A DNA stretch of 64,000 nt. Source: Nitrospirillum sp034653355. GTDB taxonomy: Bacteria; Pseudomonadota; Alphaproteobacteria; Azospirillales; Azospirillaceae. Below the pieces are notes generated by a model. The model ran no database searches and was not told where the DNA came from. It saw nothing but the letters and a program-made list of their open reading frames with translations. Positions 26,809-33,783 of the stretch are shown here, piece after piece; within the stretch, counting starts at the first letter, position 1; the number at the start of each line of letters is the position of its first letter. The position numbers were made by a program, and so were the translations under genes. Location: the NCBI RefSeq assembly GCF_034653355.1, contig NZ_JAYEER010000001.1, positions 1,550,001-1,614,000 on the forward strand. The letters run 5' to 3'.

Positions 26809-27438
26809 ATGACCGGCCCCATGAAGCTGTTGCTTGTCGACGATCACGCCATCGTGCGCTCCGGCCTGCGGCGCCTGCTGGCCCCCCTGCCCGGCGTCGC
26901 CATCGCCGAGGCCGCAACGGGCCGCGACGCCCTGGCGCGCTATCGCGACGACCGGCCGGACATCGTGCTGCTGGACCTGAACCTGCCCGGCGTGGGTGGG
27001 CTGGAGTTGCTGCAGCGCCTGCTGATCGAGGACCCCACCGCCTGCGTCCTGGTGTTCAGCATGCATGCCGAGGCGCTGTACGCCTCGCGCGCCCTGGCAG
27101 CCGGGGCCAAGGGCTACATGAGCAAGAACGCCGACCCGGAGGAGCTGCTGGCCGCCATCCGTCGCCTGGCCGAGGGCGGCCGCTACGTGGAGAACGAGAT
27201 CGCGCAGGAACTGGCTGTGCATGGCATGCCGGCCAGTCATCCGGCCCAGCGTCTGACGGAACGCGACCTGGAAATCCTGCGCCTGCTGGGCGAAGGCCGG
27301 GCGCTGGCGGAAATCGCCAGCGAACTGGGCGTGGGCTACAAGACCATCGCCAACACCTGCACCGCCATCAAGGCCAAGCTGGGCGTGGCCCGCACCGCCG
27401 ACCTGATCCGCCTGTCCATTGAAATGGGCGTGAGCTGA
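26809..27438 (+). CDS. NarL/FixJ-family response regulator
   Basis: A 209-residue regulator. The receiver (about residues 6-120) has the acidic pair DDH, the phosphorylation site in VLLDLNLPGVGG and the lysine in GAKGYMSKNADPEEL. A LuxR-type helix-turn-helix follows (about 143-205: LTERDLEILRLLGEGRALAEIASELGV, then KTIANTCTAIKAKLGV). It starts six bases after the kinase stop and is surely co-transcribed with it. A second in-frame ATG at 26821 is possible. Likely targets are its own operon and the divergent TonB receptor, whose shared upstream region has a palindrome. Confidence 0.93.
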   Translation: MTGPMKLLLVDDHAIVRSGLRRLLAPLPGVAIAEAATGRDALARYRDDRPDIVLLDLNLPGVGGLELLQRLLIEDPTACVLVFSMHAEALYASRALAAGAKGYMSKNADPEELLAAIRRLAEGGRYVENEIAQELAVHGMPASHPAQRLTERDLEILRLLGEGRALAEIASELGVGYKTIANTCTAIKAKLGVARTADLIRLSIEMGVS

Positions 27439-27493
27439 CCGGCCCGCTCGCGCGTATTCTCAAGCGAATGCACGCGACGAAGGGGGTGTTGGG

Positions 27494-27934
27494 ATGTTGA
27501 CGGGACGACAGACCGCTATTCTGGTCCTGCTGGGGGGCGTGTTCTGGTTGTCGGCGCTGGCCTACCTGCGCGGGCTGCCCCAGCTTATGGCCGATCCTTT
27601 CTGGAATCCGCTGAACTTCGCCAGCACCGTCTTGGTCGCCTGGACCGCCGTGTATCTCATCCGGCGGCTGGCGGGATTGACACCGGAACAGCTGATGGCG
27701 GGCGTGGGGCTGGTGGGTGCCGTGGTCATGGTCACCGACGGCCTGGTCCTGAACTGGTTCCCCCGGGTTTACGGACCCGATGATACTGTCAGCCGCCTGG
27801 CCGGCGCCTGGCTGCTCTGGGGTTATGGCTTCAGCTTGGCGGCGGCTCTGCTCATGGCGCGGATCGCAAAGGGGGCCGCCGCGTCCGGCGACGGCTCCCC
27901 TTCCCAACCCCGTACCCCCATCACGCCGCCTTGA
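27494..27934 (+). CDS. Four-helix membrane protein of unknown function (DUF5367-like)
   Basis: A 146-residue protein with four predicted membrane helices (about residues 8-26, 42-60, 69-90 and 106-124) and a polar C-terminal tail rich in Pro and Ser. The pattern resembles DUF5367 small membrane proteins, but no motif proves it. It is 55 bases after the response regulator and may be part of that operon. Its last 14 bases overlap the convergent chemoreceptor gene. Function unknown. Confidence 0.7.
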   Translation: MLTGRQTAILVLLGGVFWLSALAYLRGLPQLMADPFWNPLNFASTVLVAWTAVYLIRRLAGLTPEQLMAGVGLVGAVVMVTDGLVLNWFPRVYGPDDTVSRLAGAWLLWGYGFSLAAALLMARIAKGAAASGDGSPSQPRTPITPP

Positions 27935-29993
27935 TGGTGGCGACGAAGCCGCTGACCACCGAGCGCAGGGTGTCGGCCTCGCGGCCCAGCACGTCGGAGG
28001 AGCTGAGCACGCTGCGGGCGGCGCTGCCCGTCTCATCGGCGGCGGTGCGCACGCCGGTGATGTTGGACGACACCTCTTGCGTGCCGACGCTGGCCTGCTG
28101 GACGTTGCGGGCGATCTCCCGCGTGGCGGCGCCCTGTTCCTCCACCGCCGAGGCGACGCCGGTGGTGATCTGGCTCATGCTGGCGATGGTGGTGGTGATG
28201 CCGTCGATGGCGGTGGCGGCGCGGGCCGTCTCCTCCTGGATGGCGGCCACCTGCGCCTGGATCTCCTCCGTGGCCTTGGCCGTCTGGTTGGCCAGGGCCT
28301 TGACCTCGCTGGCCACCACGGCGAATCCCTTGCCGGCCTCACCCGCCCGCGCCGCCTCGATGGTGGCGTTCAGGGCCAGCAGGTTGGTCTGACTGGCGAT
28401 ATCGGTGATCAGCTTCACCACGTCACCGATACGCTGGGCCGCGCCGACCAGCCCGTCGATGGACTGCTTGGTGGCGGAGGCCTCACGCACCGCCGCTTCG
28501 GAGGTGGTGGTGGCGCCCACCATCTGGCGGGCGATCTCGTTGATCGACTGGTTCAGTTCCTCGGCGGCCGCCGCCACCGTCTGCACGTTGGCGGAGGTTT
28601 CCTCGGCGGCGCCGGCCACGGTGTTGGACAGGCTGATGGTGTCGCCGGCCGACAGGGTCAGGCTGTCCGCCGCCCCGCGCAGCGAGCGCTCGGCGCCGGA
28701 GAAACCCTCCACCACATGGTCGATGGACGTGGCGAATTCCCGCGTCGCCGCCTCCAGGCGCAGGCGGCGACGCTCCTTGGCGGCCTCCTCCTCCCGCTGG
28801 CGCTCGGCCAGGATGTCGGCCTCCTTGGCGTTGGCCCGCAAGGTCGAGATGGCGCCCGCCATCTCGCCGATCTCGTCACGGCGTTCCGTCAAGGGCACGG
28901 CCAGGTCATGGTCACCGCCGGCGATCTTCATCACCACCTGCGTCAGGACCGACAGCGGGCCCGTGACCCGGCGGCCGACCAGCCAGACGATGCCGCCCAG
29001 CACGCCGGCTGCGGCCAGCAGCAGCAGGGTGACCAGCAGCAGGGCCCGGCGGGCACCGGCGTGCTGCGCATCGGCCAGGCGGGTCGCCTCGGCAATGGCG
29101 GCGTCGCGAATGCCCAGAATGGTGGCCAACTGGGGCACGCTGGTCTTGCGGTATTCCGTGACGTCGACGGGATAGGATGTGCCGGCGGCGCTGGCCTCCA
29201 GCACTTTGGCGCGCATGACGCCGAAGATGCCCTTGTAACCCTGGCGCGCCGCGTCCGCCGCCTTCACCAGGCTGTCGGGCGTGCCAGCCAGGGCCAGCTG
29301 GCCATCCAGCCGCCCCTCCAGGTCATCCAGGTGCCCCTGCATGACCTGCACCTCGCGCGCGGCCTGGGGGCTCATGGGCTTGCCGCTGTTCAGGACCTGC
29401 AACAGCATGGAGGACTGGCGGCCGGCATAGTCGCGGTAGGACCAGGCCATCACCGCGATGTTGGCGTAGTGCCCAGCCTCTGGCGCGCGCTGCAACAGCG
29501 ACCGGCCGGTGGCGTTCAATTCGGTGCCGAGGTCCGCCATGATGGCGAACATGCCCTTGACGTAGGTGTCGATTTCACCCGCCGGACGGTTCGCCACCGG
29601 CTTGGCCAGCAGGGCGTCGACGATGCCGCGCTGGGTGGCCAGCCGGCCGTCCAGCGTGGACATGACCGCCTTCAGGCTGTCCTTGGTATCGAAATCCTCC
29701 GTGGCCAGCAGATCGGTCAGGGCCTTGCGCACGGCATCGGACTTGGCGCGTTGCTCCTTCATCGGGACTAGCGTCGTCGGATCGACGCTGCCCAGCGCCA
29801 CCAGCGTGGGGCCGCGCTCGACCGCCAGGTTTTCCGTCATCCGGGTCAGCGCGGCCATAACGCGGGCCAGACCCTGGGCGTCGGCCGCCGCGGCCGCCAC
29901 ACGCCATTGTTCGACGGCCACCACAGCCCCCAGCACCAGCATCAGGACGGCGACGCCGCCCAGGCATGACGCGATCAACTTGCGAATGGTCAT
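27921..29993 (-). CDS. Methyl-accepting chemotaxis protein
   Basis: A 690-residue chemoreceptor. Helix one at about residues 7-29, a 280-residue periplasmic sensor region predicted helical, helix two (about 318-340, ALLLVTLLLLAAAGVLGGIVWLVG), HAMP, a coiled segment rich in Glu/Arg, then the signalling domain with the hairpin tip DIASQTNLLALNATIEAARAGEAGKGFAVVASEVKALA in the usual order. It ends with VSGFVATIKAA. The start at 29993 is chosen since GGGGAG lies eight bases upstream. The four-helix-like sensor with repeated lysines and arginines could bind small anions or nitrate-type ligands, but the ligand is not readable. Not adjacent to other che genes. Confidence 0.93.
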   Translation of the reverse strand: MTIRKLIASCLGGVAVLMLVLGAVVAVEQWRVAAAAADAQGLARVMAALTRMTENLAVERGPTLVALGSVDPTTLVPMKEQRAKSDAVRKALTDLLATEDFDTKDSLKAVMSTLDGRLATQRGIVDALLAKPVANRPAGEIDTYVKGMFAIMADLGTELNATGRSLLQRAPEAGHYANIAVMAWSYRDYAGRQSSMLLQVLNSGKPMSPQAAREVQVMQGHLDDLEGRLDGQLALAGTPDSLVKAADAARQGYKGIFGVMRAKVLEASAAGTSYPVDVTEYRKTSVPQLATILGIRDAAIAEATRLADAQHAGARRALLLVTLLLLAAAGVLGGIVWLVGRRVTGPLSVLTQVVMKIAGGDHDLAVPLTERRDEIGEMAGAISTLRANAKEADILAERQREEEAAKERRRLRLEAATREFATSIDHVVEGFSGAERSLRGAADSLTLSAGDTISLSNTVAGAAEETSANVQTVAAAAEELNQSINEIARQMVGATTTSEAAVREASATKQSIDGLVGAAQRIGDVVKLITDIASQTNLLALNATIEAARAGEAGKGFAVVASEVKALANQTAKATEEIQAQVAAIQEETARAATAIDGITTTIASMSQITTGVASAVEEQGAATREIARNVQQASVGTQEVSSNITGVRTAADETGSAARSVLSSSDVLGREADTLRSVVSGFVATIKAA

Positions 29994-30392
29994 TGGACGT
30001 CTCCCCTGCCGGTCCTTCGGGCGCCCGGTTCCGCACCCAACGAAACCGCGCCCCGCACCACGGTCACCATCCCGCAATGGCTAGCCGTAATGGTTAATCC
30101 CTAACGTGAGGTGTAGGGCAAATCCTTGAACAAACCGTTAAGGCTAGAGTTGGCAGGCGGAAGCCCAGCCCCTGAAGGGCGGACCCCGCATCCAGGCCAG
30201 CGATACGACATGTTCGAACTATCGATTTGATGGCCGGCGGCACCGGATGATATCCCGGTCAGAGAGGGGGCCGCCAAATAACCATCCCACCAGGACCGGG
30301 GGTGGCCATTGGAAACGATCGGCGTTCCTGGGAATTCGCGCGGTAATCGCATCGCCGCCGCGCGCCCTTCATCCAACCAGAGCTACGGGGAT
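29994..30392. other. Divergent intergenic region, no gene seen
   Basis: About 400 bases separate the chemoreceptor and the VOC gene. Open frames here (for example 30101-30376 minus) lack codon bias and a credible ribosome binding site. The region should contain both promoters. I see no clear repeat or RNA fold. Confidence 0.5.
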
Positions 30393-30842
30393 ATGGTGAC
30401 TCCGCCCATGCCGACCTTCGAATATTGGCACCATCACGGCGCCGTCAGCGTTCCCGACCTTGAGGCCGCCATCGCCTGGTATGATACCGTCCTGGGGTTC
30501 AAGCTGGAACGGCGCATTCGTATCGACGCCATCCCCGCAGACGTCGCCTTCGTGCGCAACGGGCCGCTGCGCATGGAGATTTTCCAGGTACAGGACGCCG
30601 GCGCCTTACCCGCTGAGCGCCGCATTCCCAACCAAGACCTGAAGACCCACGGCAACAAGCACATCTCCTTCGCCACCGGCGACGTGCACGCCCTGGCGGA
30701 TGAACTGCGCCGCCGGGGGGCCGACATCGTCTTCGTCGCGGACTTCGCCTGGGGCTCCAATGTCTTCCTGCGGGACAACACCGGCAACCTGATCGAGTTC
30801 GTCCAGGAAAAGCCGGAGACGGAAACGCGCGCCCACCTCTGA
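30393..30842 (+). CDS. VOC-family (glyoxalase/bleomycin-resistance) protein
   Basis: A 149-residue protein with one vicinal-oxygen-chelate unit pair: strand HHGAVSVPDLEAAIAWYDTVLGFKLE, middle LRMEIFQV, KHISFATGDVHALADELRRRGA, and the closing VFLRDNTGNLIEFVQ. Metal ligands fit His15/16 near the start, a Glu in MEIF, His in KHISF and the final Glu in IEFV. Start ATG 30393 follows CGGGG; ATG 30408 is an alternative. It may act as a lyase or dioxygenase-like enzyme; the substrate is unknown. It stands alone and converges with the flavin oxidoreductase. Confidence 0.85.
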   Translation: MVTPPMPTFEYWHHHGAVSVPDLEAAIAWYDTVLGFKLERRIRIDAIPADVAFVRNGPLRMEIFQVQDAGALPAERRIPNQDLKTHGNKHISFATGDVHALADELRRRGADIVFVADFAWGSNVFLRDNTGNLIEFVQEKPETETRAHL

Positions 30843-30846
30843 CGGA

Positions 30847-31929
30847 TCACTTCTGGCGCGCGGAACGCAGGTCGCCGCCGGCGGCGACCTGCCGGCCCTG
30901 CCGCGTGGCCGTTACGGCCTGGCCCAGGGCACGGGCGGCATTGCGCACCTCTTCCTGCACGGCCTCGTCCGCGTCCAGTTCCTGGTGGTTGGTGGCGTAG
31001 GGCTTCCAGTAGCCGATATAGCGGTCCAGTTCCGCCTGGGCCCCAGCCGGCACCAGATGCATGAAGCGCAGCCAGTCCGACAGGCTGCGCCGCACGTTTT
31101 CCGCCCCCGCCACGTCGCCGTGGACGATGACGGAGTAGAGGCGGCCAGCCAGATGGCGGGGATAGTTCCAGCCCTCCAGTTCCACCGCCTTGGCGCGCCG
31201 CGCCTCCTTACCCTGGGTCAGGGTGGGGTCCGGGTTGCCGCCATCCGCGCAGACCAGGCGGTCCATCATCAGCTTCACGGGTGAGGACACCTGGTACCAG
31301 TTCACGGGTGTCACGATCATGACGCCGTGCGCCCGCACCCACATGGGATAAATCTCGTTCATCCAGTCCTGCGCCTGGCCCAGGGAATAATTGGGATAAC
31401 AGGAACAGGGCCAGTGGCAGAGCGGGGCGGCGGTGGAGAAGCACGCCTTGCACGGGTGGATGTGGCGGCCGTACTCCGCAGCCAGGCGATGCAACTCCAG
31501 CACCTCCACCGCCGTGTCGGGCATGCCCTCCAGCACCAGCCGCGCCGTCTGCATCAGGCGATGCGACTTGGACATCTCCCCGGGGCACGTGTGTTCGCTG
31601 CGCGACGAACCGCTGATGAGCAGGAAGCGGCTGGGACCGGCCGGATCGTCATGCAGGGCCTGGGCCGTCCGGATGGCGTCGCGGGCGGTGATCCAGTCCA
31701 CCGCCAGGTCGTAGTCCGGGTCGTGGAACCCCGGGCCCGCCTTGCGCGTGCGCGGGCTTTTGCGATGGCGGCTGTAGGCGTCCCAGGCCGCGCCCGCCAC
31801 GCGGTCCAGCTCATCGGACAGGGTGTCGAAGGCGGGATCCTGGAAGGGCGCCAAGAAGCGGCGGCGGAACTCGCCCTCATCCAGGAGGGGGCTGGGCGTG
31901 CCCTTGCGGGGCTGGGTCGGGTCCGGCAT
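30847..31929 (-). CDS. Flavodoxin-like NAD(P)H-dependent FMN oxidoreductase
   Basis: A 360-residue protein with an NADPH-dependent FMN-reductase fold at about residues 95-300. The FMN-binding loop is in FLLISGSSRSEHTCPGE, and the CKACFSTAAPLCHWPCSCYP region carries a run of cysteines that is unusual for the fold. VNWYQVSSPVKLMMDRLVCADGG matches the second flavin contact. The first 90 residues are polar and extra, including a YDLAVDW segment. The cysteine cluster could hold metal or act in redox. It lies downstream of the DUF6328 gene on the same strand with a hairpin between. Substrate unknown. Confidence 0.82.
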   Translation of the reverse strand: MPDPTQPRKGTPSPLLDEGEFRRRFLAPFQDPAFDTLSDELDRVAGAAWDAYSRHRKSPRTRKAGPGFHDPDYDLAVDWITARDAIRTAQALHDDPAGPSRFLLISGSSRSEHTCPGEMSKSHRLMQTARLVLEGMPDTAVEVLELHRLAAEYGRHIHPCKACFSTAAPLCHWPCSCYPNYSLGQAQDWMNEIYPMWVRAHGVMIVTPVNWYQVSSPVKLMMDRLVCADGGNPDPTLTQGKEARRAKAVELEGWNYPRHLAGRLYSVIVHGDVAGAENVRRSLSDWLRFMHLVPAGAQAELDRYIGYWKPYATNHQELDADEAVQEEVRNAARALGQAVTATRQGRQVAAGGDLRSARQK

Positions 31930-31971
31930 CGGGTCGCTCGCGAAAAGGCTTCGGGCATAACCGGCAGCGGC

Positions 31972-31991
31972 GAGGGGCGGTTCCGCCCCTC
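31972..31991 (-). terminator. Hairpin at the end of the DUF6328 gene
   Basis: GAGGGGCGG (31972-31980) and CCGCCCCTC (31983-31991) form a perfect inverted repeat that includes part of the gene's own TGA stop. There is no T-run after it, so it may only weaken read-through into the oxidoreductase gene. Confidence 0.35.
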
Positions 31992-32907
31992 AGGTCACCA
32001 GCCGACGGCGCAGCAGGCGCCAAGGGTGCGCGTACCAGAGCAGCGCCAGGACCAGCAGGACCGATCCGCCGGCGACGGCACCGGCCACGGCTGAGTCCAG
32101 GATGAAGCCGATGGTGACGGCGGCGTCGGCGGCCATGCCGGCGCCCAGCGGCAGGGTCGCGGCCGTGATAAGGCGGCTGGCCACGCTCAGGAAGCGCGGG
32201 CTGGCTTCGCCGGCGTAGACCAGCCGATGATAGGCGGCCGGCGCCATCAGCAGGATGATGGACAGGGCCACGCAGCCCAAGGCGGCCGCGTGCAAGCCCT
32301 TCTCCGTCGGCGACAGGCCGGCGAAAGCCTTGGTCAGGACGACGGCCAGTTGAAAGCCCAGCATGGCCTGCGCGCCCGGCAGGATGGTCCGCGCCTCCGT
32401 CATCATGAAGGTGATTTTCTGCGACACGTCGGCGGTCTCATCCCCGCGCAGATCGGCCATTTCCCGCTCCTTCCGGCCATGACGCGCCCGCGCCAGCATG
32501 CCCCAGCCCAGCCAGGCGCACAGCGCCAGGGCCGCGAACACCAAGCCCCCGGCCACCCCCGCCGCGGTGCCGTAGATCTGTTCGGCGCCAATCAGCACGT
32601 CCAGGCCCAGGGACAGGGCGAACGGCGGCAGGGCCCAGTCCGCCATGCGGCTGGTCATGTGCGCGACGCCCCGCGTCGCCTGGTGGTCGCCGTAAAGGGC
32701 GTGATGGATGCCCGGCGCCATCAGCAGGCCCACCGCCAGGATCATCAGCAGAAGGCCGGCGATGTTGGCCGCCTTGGCGTGGGCTGGCAGGTCGGTGAAC
32801 AGTTCCTGGAAGACGGCTTGGAACTGGAAGCCCACCAGGACCTGGCAGCCCAGGGTCAGCATGCGGAGTTCATCCAGCCCCGCCTTCACCTTGCGCGTCA
32901 GGTCCAT
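31990..32907 (-). CDS. DUF6328-like membrane protein with internal duplication
   Basis: A 305-residue membrane protein built from two homologous halves. Each begins with an amphipathic stretch (GLDELRMLTLGCQVLVGFQFQAVF / MTEARTILPGAQAMLGFQLAVVL) followed by three or four helices and the string LLMAPGIHHALYG / LLMAPAAYHRLVYAG. The single unit matches DUF6328, which is usually about 150-180 residues with one copy, so this looks like a tandem fusion of the domain. The ATG at 32907 is preceded by CAAGGG. It is divergent from the respiratory operon, with 208 bases between. Function unknown; DUF6328 proteins are not characterised. Confidence 0.8.
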   Translation of the reverse strand: MDLTRKVKAGLDELRMLTLGCQVLVGFQFQAVFQELFTDLPAHAKAANIAGLLLMILAVGLLMAPGIHHALYGDHQATRGVAHMTSRMADWALPPFALSLGLDVLIGAEQIYGTAAGVAGGLVFAALALCAWLGWGMLARARHGRKEREMADLRGDETADVSQKITFMMTEARTILPGAQAMLGFQLAVVLTKAFAGLSPTEKGLHAAALGCVALSIILLMAPAAYHRLVYAGEASPRFLSVASRLITAATLPLGAGMAADAAVTIGFILDSAVAGAVAGGSVLLVLALLWYAHPWRLLRRRLVT

Positions 32908-33115
32908 GGGCGCCCTTGGGTGACGTCATGATTGTTACAGACGCATGAACCCCACAGGCGGGCTGTTGTTCCTGCCGCGTCAAAGCCTCGCCACCCGCAG
33001 ACGCGTCAGGACGCCGCAGGCGGGGAACCAAACCGGCCGAGCGCCGGTTCAGGGGGCGGCTCGGTTCCGCTCTAGCTCCGAAGCCCAACATCCGAATAAG
33101 GGGATACCCCGCCCC

Positions 33116-33778
33116 ATGTCCCAGATCTTCACGGCATCCGCCGATACCTGGCTGCGCAGCGGCGTGCTGCTGGCGGCGCTGGGCGTATTGGTGACGGGTC
33201 TGCTGTGGGACGGGGCCATCGGGTCCAGCTATATCACCGCCGTGGGCTGGGTGCGCGACCAGCCGGTACCCTTCAGCCACAAGCACCATGTGGGCGATGT
33301 CGGCATCGACTGCCGCTATTGCCACACGACGGTGGAGACGGGGCCGCATGCGGGCTTTCCCGCCACCCACACCTGCATGACCTGCCATTCCCAGCTATGG
33401 ACCAGCGCCCCCGCCCTGGCACCGGTGCGCGACAGCCTCGCCACCGGTACGCCCATCCACTGGCAGCGGGTGGCCCGGCTGCCAGACTACGTCTACTTCA
33501 ACCACAGCATCCATGTGGCGCGCGGGGTGCCCTGCGTCACCTGCCACGGGCGGGTGGACCAGATGCCCCTGATGATGCGGGCCCAGCCCTTCCAGATGCG
33601 CTGGTGCCTGGACTGCCACCGCGACCCCGGACCGCACCTGCGCCCGCCCGACCAGGTGACGCGCATGGACTGGCGCGCCTGGGATCGCGAGGGCCACGCC
33701 GACTACGGTCCCCACCAGGCGGCGCTGTTCGGGATCAAGCCCGAGCGCATGACCGACTGCACCCTGTGCCACCGGTGA
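33116..33778 (+). CDS. actA: Alternative complex III subunit ActA, pentaheme cytochrome c
   Basis: A 220-residue protein with an N-terminal membrane anchor (about residues 13-31) and five CxxCH heme sites in order: CRYCH, CMTCH, CVTCH, CLDCH and CTLCH. Distal His residues in FSHKHH and FNHSIH fit bis-histidine ligation. ActA is the multiheme cytochrome that collects electrons in alternative complex III, the quinol oxidase that replaces bc1 in many bacteria. First gene of a 12-gene operon that runs to 44710. ATG 33116 has AAGGGG about 12 bases upstream; a longer frame upstream is intergenic. Confidence 0.95.
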   Translation: MSQIFTASADTWLRSGVLLAALGVLVTGLLWDGAIGSSYITAVGWVRDQPVPFSHKHHVGDVGIDCRYCHTTVETGPHAGFPATHTCMTCHSQLWTSAPALAPVRDSLATGTPIHWQRVARLPDYVYFNHSIHVARGVPCVTCHGRVDQMPLMMRAQPFQMRWCLDCHRDPGPHLRPPDQVTRMDWRAWDREGHADYGPHQAALFGIKPERMTDCTLCHR

Positions 33779-33783
33779 CGCCC

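Noticed and set aside
30101..30376. Minus-strand 91-codon frame in the chemoreceptor-VOC spacer
   Set aside because: No recognisable ribosome binding site or domain, and composition unlike the neighbours.
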